Source: Sphingomonas sp. HITSZ_GF
GTDB taxonomy: Bacteria; Pseudomonadota; Alphaproteobacteria; Sphingomonadales; Sphingomonadaceae
DNA: 64,000 bases
Reading direction: 5' to 3'
Assembly (NCBI RefSeq): GCF_029543155.1
Contig: NZ_JARQXA010000004.1
Coordinates: 186,001 to 250,000 of the forward strand
Shown: piece after piece, positions 18,664-26,024 of the stretch
Layout: every line of letters starts with the position of its first letter
Numbering within the stretch: position 1 is the stretch's first letter
The notes under the pieces: model-generated
Told to the model about the DNA's origin: nothing
The model's input: only the letters and a program-made list of their open reading frames with translations
Database searches by the model: none
Made by a program: the position numbers and the translations under genes

Positions 18664-19178
18664 TCCGCCCCCTGATCGCAGGCACTGCCGCTGCGCTCGC
18701 CTTCGCCGCCACGCCCGCTGCCGCGCAGCAGGATCCGGTCGACGGCAATTGCGCCACCCGCGCCGGCGTCTCGCTCTACGTCAACGTCACCGGCCTCAAG
18801 GACCGGACCGGCCGGCTCAAGCTCGAGCTCTATCCGCCCAACGAGACCGACTTCCTGCGCGACGACACTTCGCTCAAGAAGGAGAACAAGCCGTTCCGCC
18901 GCATCTGGGCGACGGTGCCGCAGTCGGGCCCCGTCCGCCTGTGCATCCGCGCGCCGCAGGCCGGCACCTGGGCGGTGCTCTTCACGCACGACCGCGACGG
19001 CAAGAACAAGTTCAACTTCTGGGAAGACGGCGCCGGCTTCCCGAGCAACCAGAAGCTCGGCCGCAGCCGGCCCAAGGTGCGCCAGGCGCTGGTCAATGTC
19101 GGCCCGGGCGGTGGACAGATCACGATCCGTGCCCAATATCTGCGGGGCCTGGGCGGCTTCGGCCCGCTCGACGACTAA
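18660..19178 (+). CDS. secreted DUF2141 protein
   Basis: The 172-residue protein has a signal peptide ending near AATPAAAQQ. The mature part matches DUF2141: a beta-rich domain with VSLYVNVTG, LKLELYPPNE and the calcium-site-like loop HDRDGKNKFNFWEDG. The protein is predicted periplasmic or surface-exposed. It is translationally coupled to the membrane protein upstream and lies 12 bp before a GT4 gene. DUF2141 has no settled function, and the fixed linkage here to glycosyltransferases is the main clue. Confidence 0.88.
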   Translation: MIRPLIAGTAAALAFAATPAAAQQDPVDGNCATRAGVSLYVNVTGLKDRTGRLKLELYPPNETDFLRDDTSLKKENKPFRRIWATVPQSGPVRLCIRAPQAGTWAVLFTHDRDGKNKFNFWEDGAGFPSNQKLGRSRPKVRQALVNVGPGGGQITIRAQYLRGLGGFGPLDD

Positions 19179-19190
19179 GGGGAGCGCGGC

Positions 19191-20390
19191 ATGCGCATCG
19201 TCGACGTCAACGAGTTCTACTCGCCCACCGGGGGCGGCGTGCGCACCTATCTCGATCGCAAGATGGGGATCATGGCCGATATGGGCCATGAGCTGATCGT
19301 CATCGCCCCGGCGCTGCAGAATGCGATCGAGGAGCGCCCGGGCGGCGGCAAGATCTACTGGGTCAAGGCGCCGCCGCTGATCCTCGACCGCAACTACGGC
19401 ATCTTCGTCCTCGACGAGCCGATCTGGAACCTGCTCGACGAATTGAAGCCCGACATCGTCGAATGCAGCTCGCCCTGGCGCCCCGGCTGGACCGTCGGCA
19501 AGTGGAAGGGCGATGCGGTGAAGGTGTTCTTCGCGCATGGCGACCAGATCGGCGCCTATCCGCAGCGCTGGCTCGATAGCGTGGCGACGCCGATCCAGGT
19601 GGAACAGGCCTTTGCCTGGTACACCCGCTACATGAACGACTTCCTCAAATATTACGACGCGTTCGTCACCAACGGCCCGGCGCTCGCCAAGCGCTTCCGC
19701 CGCCGGGGGATGCATGTCGATGCGTCGATGCCGCTGGGGATCGAGCGGCAATGGTTCTCGCCCGATCTGCGCGACGAGAAGCTGCGCGTGGCGCTATTGG
19801 CGCAGCTCGGGCTGCCGCCCGAGGGGCATCTGCTGCTCGGCCTGGGTCGCCACCACAAGGAAAAGCGCTGGCCGCTGGTGATCGACGCGGTCGAGGCCGC
19901 GGCCAACGACCTGCCCGTCGGGCTGATGCTGATCGGCGACGGCCCGCAGCGCGGCGCGCTCGAGCAGCGCATCGCCGGCAGCCCGCACATCAAGATCTTC
20001 AGACCCGTATATGACCGCGTCCGCTTCTCGCGGATCATGGCGAGCTGCGATGCGCTGATCCACGGCTCGGATGCCGAGCCTTTCGGCCTCGTCGCCTCCG
20101 AAGCGCTCGCATCGGGCCTGCCGCTGATCGGGCCCGACGAGGGCGGCTTTGCCGAGATCGCCGATCCGCTCTTCGCCGAGACCTATCGCGCCCGCGATAC
20201 CTATTCGGCGGCCGATGCGATCCGCCGCATGTTCGCGCGCGAGCCGACGCTGCTGCGCAAGGCCGCGCGCATCGCTGCGGGCAAGGTGCGCAGCGATGCC
20301 GATCATGCGGCCGAGCTGATGGCCTATTATCAGGGCTTGCTGGAAGCGAAGCGCGGCGGCGCCGCCTTGAGCGCTTCGGGCAGCTCGTAA
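19191..20390 (+). CDS. glycosyltransferase family 4
   Basis: The 399-residue GT-B enzyme begins MRIVDVNEFYSPTGGGVRTY, with the glycine-rich acceptor-side loop. The donor domain has GLGRHHKEKRWPLVIDA and the acidic pair in DAEPFGLVASEALASGLPL. The ATG follows GGGGAGCGCGGC. It is the third gene of an operon-like run after the membrane protein and DUF2141 protein. Its last 61 bp overlap, tail to tail, the end of the GT39-like gene on the other strand, so the final residues of both are read from the same DNA. Confidence 0.92.
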   Translation: MRIVDVNEFYSPTGGGVRTYLDRKMGIMADMGHELIVIAPALQNAIEERPGGGKIYWVKAPPLILDRNYGIFVLDEPIWNLLDELKPDIVECSSPWRPGWTVGKWKGDAVKVFFAHGDQIGAYPQRWLDSVATPIQVEQAFAWYTRYMNDFLKYYDAFVTNGPALAKRFRRRGMHVDASMPLGIERQWFSPDLRDEKLRVALLAQLGLPPEGHLLLGLGRHHKEKRWPLVIDAVEAAANDLPVGLMLIGDGPQRGALEQRIAGSPHIKIFRPVYDRVRFSRIMASCDALIHGSDAEPFGLVASEALASGLPLIGPDEGGFAEIADPLFAETYRARDTYSAADAIRRMFAREPTLLRKAARIAAGKVRSDADHAAELMAYYQGLLEAKRGGAALSASGSS

Positions 20391-21877
20391 ACCGAGATGT
20401 ACAGGTCGCCCAGTGGCCAGCGGCCGCGCAGGCGGTAGCCCATCTTGTCCATCCGCTTCACGGCCAGCCGGTGCGAAGCCATGCGCTCGCCGAAATAGGT
20501 CGGGCGCATCACCACGATCTCGGGCTTCTGGTTGAAGATCCGGTTGATCTCGTCGAGCTGATCGACGCCCAGCGCGCCATTCTCGCGCTCGCGCGAGAGG
20601 TGGCTCGGGAAGATCCACGGCGTCACCGTGCAGCGATTGGTGTAGCTGTAGAGGATCGCATTGCCCGAATAGACGTACATGCAGCCGCTGCCCTGGCCGA
20701 TGCCGTCGGCCAGCGCGTCGAGCTGCTCGGCATTGCCGCGGTGCCACATCGCGCTCCACGCGGTATATTCGCCGCCGCCGCCCGCCGCGAGCAGCATCGC
20801 CGGCCCCAGCCATTTCCGGCCGAAGGCGGTGCCGCCTAGATAGCCCGCGCAGCACAGGCTCGCCGGTACCATCACCGGCAGCGCATAATGGTTGAACCAG
20901 CTGCCGAACACGAGCAGCCCGATCACCGAAGCGATCAGCCAGCCGAAGAACAGCGCGCGCACCGGATGCTCGCTCGGGTCCTTCACCGGCACATGGCGCG
21001 ACAGGCCCGAGACGATCAGCGGCACCGCCAGGATCAGCGCGATCTTGAGGAAGGCGCGCAGCAGCACGGCGGGCGGGTCGCTCAGCCGATCGACGATCGA
21101 TCCGAAATTGGCGTAGAACCAGGCGTCGCCATGCCCGATCAGGATGAACGCGGCCCAGGCGATGAAGGTCGGCAGCCACACCGCCGATGCCCATAGGCAG
21201 GCGCGGCGGATCACATGCACGGTGCTGGTGCCGAGCCGGACCTCGCGCCACATCAGCCACAGGCCGAGGAACATCGCCTCGAACACCACCGAATATTTCA
21301 CCTGCATCGCCACGCCGACGATCAGCATCGCGAACATCGCGCGCTGCACGCGGCGATGGTCGTCGCTGCGATCGTCGGGCTTGGGCACGACGAGCAGGAA
21401 GGCCCAGGCCATCAGCAGGTTGTAGAACACCGGCGCCTGGCCGCCCTGGCCGTCGCCGAAGTTGATCAGGAAGATGTAGAGCAGCGCCACCGTCAGCGCG
21501 CCGCGCTCCCAGCCGGCCTTCTCGGCCAGCCGCGCGATCAGCATCGCGGTGCCCACCACGGCGGCCAGCGCCATCGCCTGATAGATCCAGATTCCCGCCG
21601 GCACGCCGAAGGCGGCGGGCAGCAGGTAGATCAGGAACAGCCCCACGGGCTTGCGGTCCCACACATCGACGAAGGGCACTGCGCCGTGCAGCATCTGCTG
21701 CGCGGTGACGAAATAGAATTCCTCATCGACATGGACGACGGGATTTCCAAAGGTCAGCGCGCGCACCGCCACGGCGGCGAACAGCAGGATCGACCAGCGC
21801 GGCAGCGCGGCGATCGTCGCGGTAAAGTCGGTCAGGCGAGTCGTCCGGCTCCCCAGCACTTCGGACTTGCTTGCCAT
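20330..21877 (-). CDS. GT39/ArnT-like membrane glycosyltransferase
   Basis: The 515-residue GT-C-fold protein has about 11-12 membrane segments. The first periplasmic loop carries an acidic motif (VVHVDEEFYFVTAQQML), as in ArnT and protein O-mannosyltransferases that use polyprenyl-phosphate sugars. The next loop reads PFVDVWDRKPVGLFLIYL, a common feature of bacterial GT39 enzymes. A soluble C-terminal part (about 390-515) follows. It converges on the GT4 gene and diverges from the PhoD-like gene. It likely transfers a lipid-linked sugar to a periplasmic acceptor, possibly the product of the neighbouring GT4 enzymes. Confidence 0.88.
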   Translation of the reverse strand: MASKSEVLGSRTTRLTDFTATIAALPRWSILLFAAVAVRALTFGNPVVHVDEEFYFVTAQQMLHGAVPFVDVWDRKPVGLFLIYLLPAAFGVPAGIWIYQAMALAAVVGTAMLIARLAEKAGWERGALTVALLYIFLINFGDGQGGQAPVFYNLLMAWAFLLVVPKPDDRSDDHRRVQRAMFAMLIVGVAMQVKYSVVFEAMFLGLWLMWREVRLGTSTVHVIRRACLWASAVWLPTFIAWAAFILIGHGDAWFYANFGSIVDRLSDPPAVLLRAFLKIALILAVPLIVSGLSRHVPVKDPSEHPVRALFFGWLIASVIGLLVFGSWFNHYALPVMVPASLCCAGYLGGTAFGRKWLGPAMLLAAGGGGEYTAWSAMWHRGNAEQLDALADGIGQGSGCMYVYSGNAILYSYTNRCTVTPWIFPSHLSRERENGALGVDQLDEINRIFNQKPEIVVMRPTYFGERMASHRLAVKRMDKMGYRLRGRWPLGDLYISVYELPEALKAAPPRFASSKP

Positions 21878-22041
21878 CAGGAGCGCGGAGCCCCGGGCAG
21901 GAGGTGATGCGGCATCGGGTTCTGTCAGGGCCTTGTTGCGTGCGACTGGAGGCGTGCTTAGCCTCGTCCGCGCCCGCTGTCACGAACCCGACATCAGCCA
22001 TGGGCATGGCTTGCGGTGAAATAGCTTGGGAACGCTTCAAA

Positions 22042-23661
22042 ATGACACTGCGCATCGATCGCCGCTCGCTCCTGCTCACCGGCACGCTCGGACTCGGCGC
22101 GCTTGCCATCCCCGGCTTCGCGCTGGCGCAGACGCTGGCGACGGGCTTCACCCATTCGGTGGCGAGCGGCGAGCCGGGTCCGGACACGATGCTGCTCTGG
22201 TCGCGCTACGTGCCGGCAAGTGGCGGCCCGGTGAAGGTCCGCGCGGAGATTTCGAAGACCGCGGACTTCGCCAGGATCGTCTCGGGCGGCGAGCAGATCA
22301 CCGGCCCGTGGCGCGATCACACACTCAAGATCACGGTCGAGGGCCTCGAGCCGGGCACGCGCTATTTCTACCGCTTCGTCGCGCCCGACGGCAGCTTCTC
22401 GCCGGTTGGCGAGACCAGGACGCTGCCGACGGGCAATGTGGGCAAATACGGCATCGCCGTCTTTTCCTGCTCGAACATGCCCTTCGGCTTCTTCAACGCC
22501 TATGGCCATGCGGCTACCCGTGCGGACATAGACCTGTGGGTCCATCTCGGCGACTATCTCTACGAATATGCCAAGGGCGGCTATGCGCCGGCCGACGGCG
22601 CGGTCGACAATCGCTGGCCCGAGCCCGCGACCGAGATGATCCATCTCGCCGACTATCGCCTGCGCTATGCCAGCTATCGCAGCGATCCCGATCTGCAGGA
22701 GCTGCACCGCGTCAAGCCGATGCTCGTCCAGATGGACGATCACGAGAGCGCCAATAACAGCCGCGAGATGAGCGCGCAGAACAATCAGCCGGGCGAGGCC
22801 GACTGGAACGATCGCAAGGCGGCGGCGATGCAGGCGTTCAAGGAATGGATGCCCGTCTCCGAAACGCCCTGGGGCAGCTACGATATCGGCGGCCTCGCCA
22901 CGCTGTTCCGCACCGAAAGCCGCCTCCTCTATCGCAGCGACGAACCCGAGCTCGGCGCGATCCTCCGCTCGGCCGATGCGCAGAAGGCGCTGATCGAATT
23001 CCGCGACGGCGCGCTCCAGGATCCGGCCCGCACCATGCTCGGCACCGAGCAGGAGGCCTGGCTTGGCCATGCGCTGAAGAAGTCGGTGCGCGCCGGGCAG
23101 AAGTGGCAGGTCGTCGGCTTCGGTACGATCATGGGCAAGCAGCGCATGCCCGAACAGGCGGGCGACTGGCTCAGGCCCGATGCCTCGGCCGGCACCAGGG
23201 CCTATGTTCAGTCGGGCGTGATGGCGAGCAAGCTCGGCCTGCCGTCGGATCTCGACAATTGGGGCGGCTTCCCGGCGGCGCGCGCGCGCTTCCTCAAATC
23301 GGCCCAGGCGGCCGGCGCCAATCTGCTCGTCCTGTGCGGCGACAGTCACAATGCCTGGGCGTTCGATCTCGGCCAGGACGGCAAGCCCGCCGGCGTCGAG
23401 TTCGCCGGGCACAGCGTCACCTCGCCGGGCTATGAGAAGTCGGTGGCAGTCGATCCCAGGATCGTCGCCGCCGGCCTGGTTGCCGCCAATCCCGAGCTGA
23501 AATGGTGCGACACCAGCCGCCGCGGCTACATGGCGCTCACCCTCACTCCGGAAAAGGCGAGCAACGACTGGGTGATGATGGACACGATCACCGAGCGCTC
23601 GCTCAAGGCCAGCGTGGGCCACACGGCGACGGTGGCGCGTGGGCGGAATGTGATGGCGTAA
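22042..23661 (+). CDS. PhoD-like alkaline phosphatase/phosphodiesterase, Tat-exported
   Basis: The 539-residue protein starts with a twin-arginine leader (RIDRRSLLLTGTLGLGALA, then a hydrophobic run ending FALAQ). A fibronectin-like N-domain is followed by the metallophosphatase core. Metal-binding landmarks include DLWVHLGDYLYEY, QMDDHES and CGDSHNAWAF. PhoD enzymes hydrolyse phosphomono- and diesters with Fe/Ca or related metals in the periplasm. The start is the ATG giving MTLRIDRRS; the 57 in-frame upstream residues would bury the Tat signal. A family B palindrome follows its stop. Confidence 0.93.
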   Translation: MTLRIDRRSLLLTGTLGLGALAIPGFALAQTLATGFTHSVASGEPGPDTMLLWSRYVPASGGPVKVRAEISKTADFARIVSGGEQITGPWRDHTLKITVEGLEPGTRYFYRFVAPDGSFSPVGETRTLPTGNVGKYGIAVFSCSNMPFGFFNAYGHAATRADIDLWVHLGDYLYEYAKGGYAPADGAVDNRWPEPATEMIHLADYRLRYASYRSDPDLQELHRVKPMLVQMDDHESANNSREMSAQNNQPGEADWNDRKAAAMQAFKEWMPVSETPWGSYDIGGLATLFRTESRLLYRSDEPELGAILRSADAQKALIEFRDGALQDPARTMLGTEQEAWLGHALKKSVRAGQKWQVVGFGTIMGKQRMPEQAGDWLRPDASAGTRAYVQSGVMASKLGLPSDLDNWGGFPAARARFLKSAQAAGANLLVLCGDSHNAWAFDLGQDGKPAGVEFAGHSVTSPGYEKSVAVDPRIVAAGLVAANPELKWCDTSRRGYMALTLTPEKASNDWVMMDTITERSLKASVGHTATVARGRNVMA

Positions 23662-23671
23662 CTTTTCTTCT

Positions 23672-23789
23672 CCCTCTCCCCATCGGGGAGAGGGTCGGGG
23701 AGAGGGGCAGTGTGTCTTTGAATCGTGAGCGTTGGGAGGGGTGGCACAGTTCTGCCCCTCTCCCAACCCTCTCCCCGATGGGGAGAGGG
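23672..23789. repeat. palindromic repeat, family B, copy 1
   Basis: The outer hairpin units CCCTCTCCCCATCGGGGAG and CCCTCTCCCCGATGGGGAG bracket inner arms GGAGAGGGGCAG and CTGCCCCTCTCC. It fills the gap between the PhoD-like and UbiB stops and directly abuts the UbiB stop codon at 23790. A second member of the family is inside gluQ at 42228. Confidence 0.88.
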
Positions 23790-25289
23790 CTATAGGAGCA
23801 TCGTCACCGCCAGAATAATCGCCCCGCCAACCAGCGCGCCCGCGATCCAGCCGGCACCCGCCCGGATCGCCGCAGCCGTCGCCGCATCGCCAACCGGCTC
23901 CGCCTCGATCCGCCGGATCGCGGCGCGCACCAGCCGCGGCGCATCGTCGCCCAGACCTGCCAGCGTCCAGGCGAGCATGCCGCCGCTCGCCGCCAGCCGG
24001 CCTGGCGCGAACCGCTCCGCCACCAGCCGCGCCTGCGCCCGGCGGATCGCGCCCGACAGGTCGAAGCCCGGCGCGATCCGCGCCAGTACCCCGTCCATCG
24101 TCACGAACGCCTTGAACACCAGCAGCAGGTCGGGCGGCATCACCAGCCCTTCCTCGCGCAGCAGCCGCAGGAAGTCGGGCACCATCTCGGCCATCACGAT
24201 CCGCCCGCCGCCATGGCGCTGGACGATCTGCTCGGCGGCGCGGTCGATCGTGCGGCGGGGCACGCCGTGCCCCTCGGACCATAAAGCCAGCGTCTCGGCC
24301 AGCGCGCGCGGATTGCCGGTGGCGAGCGACATCACGAAGCCCAGGAATTCCTCGCGCCGCCCCGGCCCGACATGGCCGATCGATCCCAGGTCGAGCAGCG
24401 CCAGCCGGTTGCCGGGCAGGCAGAGCAGATTGCCGGGATGGGGATCGCCGTGGAAGCGGCCATGGATCAGCACCATCTCGATGACGAGATCGGCGCCCAG
24501 CTCGGCGATCGCCTGCGGATCGATGCCGCGCGCCTCCAGCGCTTGCGGCGAGAGCGGCTTCACGCCGTCGACATAGTCCATCACCAGCAAGGTCTCGCTG
24601 GTCCAGTCCCAATGGATTTCGGGCACCACCGCGCCCGGCTGGCCGGCCAAGTCGGCGCGGATGCGATCGGCGTTGCGGCCCTCCTGGGTGAAGTCGAGCT
24701 CCTCGAGCATGGCCTGGCGGAGCTGCCGGGCAAGTGCGACCGGCTCGAAGCGCCGCGCCTCGGCGCTGCTCCGCTCGACCAGGGCCGCCAGCTCGGCGAT
24801 CAGCCGCATATCGGCTTCCATCGCCTTGCGGATCCCCGGTCGGCGGACCTTGAGCACCACCTCGCGCCCGTCCTTCAATTGCGCGCGGTGGACCTGCGCC
24901 ATCGATGCGGCGGCGAGCGGGGCGGGATCGAAGCGGGCGAAGGCGGCTTCAGGCGGCTCGCCCAGCGCCTCCTCCACCGCGCCGCGGATCGTCTCGAAGT
25001 CGAGCGTCGGCGCGTCGCTGTGGAGCTGCTCCAGCTCGGCGATCCACTCGGGCGGGAGCAGGTCGCCGCGCGTCGCCAGGATCTGGCCGATCTTGACGAA
25101 GCTCGGCCCCAGCGCCTCGAGCGCCAGCCTTGTGCGGCGAGGCAGCGGCAGGTCGCCTTCGGGCGCGTCGCCTTCGCTGGCCAGGCCCAATCGGGCAAGC
25201 AGCACCCCCAGCCCGAAGCGGGTGGCGACGCCGGCGATCTCGCGCACCCGCTGCTGGTCGCGGGCAGTGGCGGCAATCAGCTTGATCAT
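23790..25289 (-). CDS. ubiB: ABC1/UbiB family kinase-like protein
   Basis: The 499-residue atypical kinase-like protein is required for ubiquinone synthesis in bacteria. The signature KxGQ is present in PSFVKIGQILATRGD, the Ala-rich loop in LAAASMAQVHRA, the ATP lysine in VLKVRRPG, the catalytic loop in GRFHGDPHPGNLL and the metal aspartate in LLDLGSIGH. A hydrophobic C-terminus (LVGGAIILAVTMLL) gives membrane association. I chose the ATG at 25289; the 90 residues upstream in frame overlap ogt and are non-conserved. Usual UbiB length is 500-550. It follows ogt by 35 bp. Confidence 0.9.
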   Translation of the reverse strand: MIKLIAATARDQQRVREIAGVATRFGLGVLLARLGLASEGDAPEGDLPLPRRTRLALEALGPSFVKIGQILATRGDLLPPEWIAELEQLHSDAPTLDFETIRGAVEEALGEPPEAAFARFDPAPLAAASMAQVHRAQLKDGREVVLKVRRPGIRKAMEADMRLIAELAALVERSSAEARRFEPVALARQLRQAMLEELDFTQEGRNADRIRADLAGQPGAVVPEIHWDWTSETLLVMDYVDGVKPLSPQALEARGIDPQAIAELGADLVIEMVLIHGRFHGDPHPGNLLCLPGNRLALLDLGSIGHVGPGRREEFLGFVMSLATGNPRALAETLALWSEGHGVPRRTIDRAAEQIVQRHGGGRIVMAEMVPDFLRLLREEGLVMPPDLLLVFKAFVTMDGVLARIAPGFDLSGAIRRAQARLVAERFAPGRLAASGGMLAWTLAGLGDDAPRLVRAAIRRIEAEPVGDAATAAAIRAGAGWIAGALVGGAIILAVTMLL

Positions 25290-25324
25290 GCCCCGCCAAC
25301 GCCGGCGGGACAGGAACGCTCCCG

Positions 25325-25810
25325 CTAGGCGGCGCGGCTTTCGAGCGTCAGCAGATATTCCTTCGCCGCCAGCCCGCCCGCAAAGCCGGTGAGCTTGCCT
25401 GTCGATCCGATCACCCGGTGGCAGGGCGCGACGATCGAGATCGGGTTGCGGCCATTGGCGGCGCCCACCGCACGCGCGGCCTTGGGCCGGCCGAGCTTCT
25501 CGGCGATCTCGCCATAGGAGCGCGTCTCGCCGAACGGGATGGCGAGCAGCTCGGCCCACACCGACTTCTGGAAATCGGTGCCACGGAAATCGAGCGGCAG
25601 GTCGAATGCGGTGCGGGCGCCGTCGAAATACTCCCGCAGCTGCGCCTCGGCGGCCTCGAGCACCGGGTGCCCGGCATCTTCCGTGGTGGCATCCAGCTTC
25701 ACGCGATCGGGCGAGTCATTCTCCCACAGGATCGCGACGATCCCCGTGCCGCTCGCAACGAGGGTGAGTTCGCCGACGGGCGAGGCAATGGTCTTGGTCG
25801 ACAGGGTCAT
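25325..25810 (-). CDS. ogt: methylated-DNA-[protein]-cysteine S-methyltransferase
   Basis: The 161-residue suicide protein removes O6-methyl groups from guanine. The active-site motif is VAPCHRVIG with the acceptor Cys130, preceded by the helix-turn-helix RPKAARAVGAANGRNP. The start ATG at 25810 has AAGGAG eight bases upstream, and an upstream in-frame start would translate the family A repeat. Length fits the Ogt type without an Ada regulatory domain. It precedes ubiB on the same strand. Confidence 0.95.
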   Translation of the reverse strand: MTLSTKTIASPVGELTLVASGTGIVAILWENDSPDRVKLDATTEDAGHPVLEAAEAQLREYFDGARTAFDLPLDFRGTDFQKSVWAELLAIPFGETRSYGEIAEKLGRPKAARAVGAANGRNPISIVAPCHRVIGSTGKLTGFAGGLAAKEYLLTLESRAA

Positions 25811-25886
25811 GGCTGGTCTCCTTGACCCTGATATGCGCGCAGCGGCGGCCAGTTGCTTCCTGCGCCTTGCGGCCAAAGCAAAACCA

Positions 25887-26018
25887 AATCCTCCCCCGGA
25901 GGGGGAGGGGGACCAGCGAAGCTGGTGGAGGGGGCTCGCCACGGGCGATACCGCTTGGGGCGTGCCCTCTCCACCACCGCCTTCGGCGGCGGTCCCCCTC
26001 TCCCTCCGGGAGAGGATT
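25887..26018 (+). repeat. palindromic repeat, family A, copy 2
   Basis: 132 bp, AATCCTCC...GAGGATT, with capping hairpins ACCAGC-gaa-GCTGGT and ACCGCC-ttc-GGCGGT. It reads identically to the copy at 40708-40839 over its full length, including the central region (CTCGCCACGGGCGATACCGC). Its right end is six bases from the pepN stop. Confidence 0.92.
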
Positions 26019-26024
26019 GAGGGG

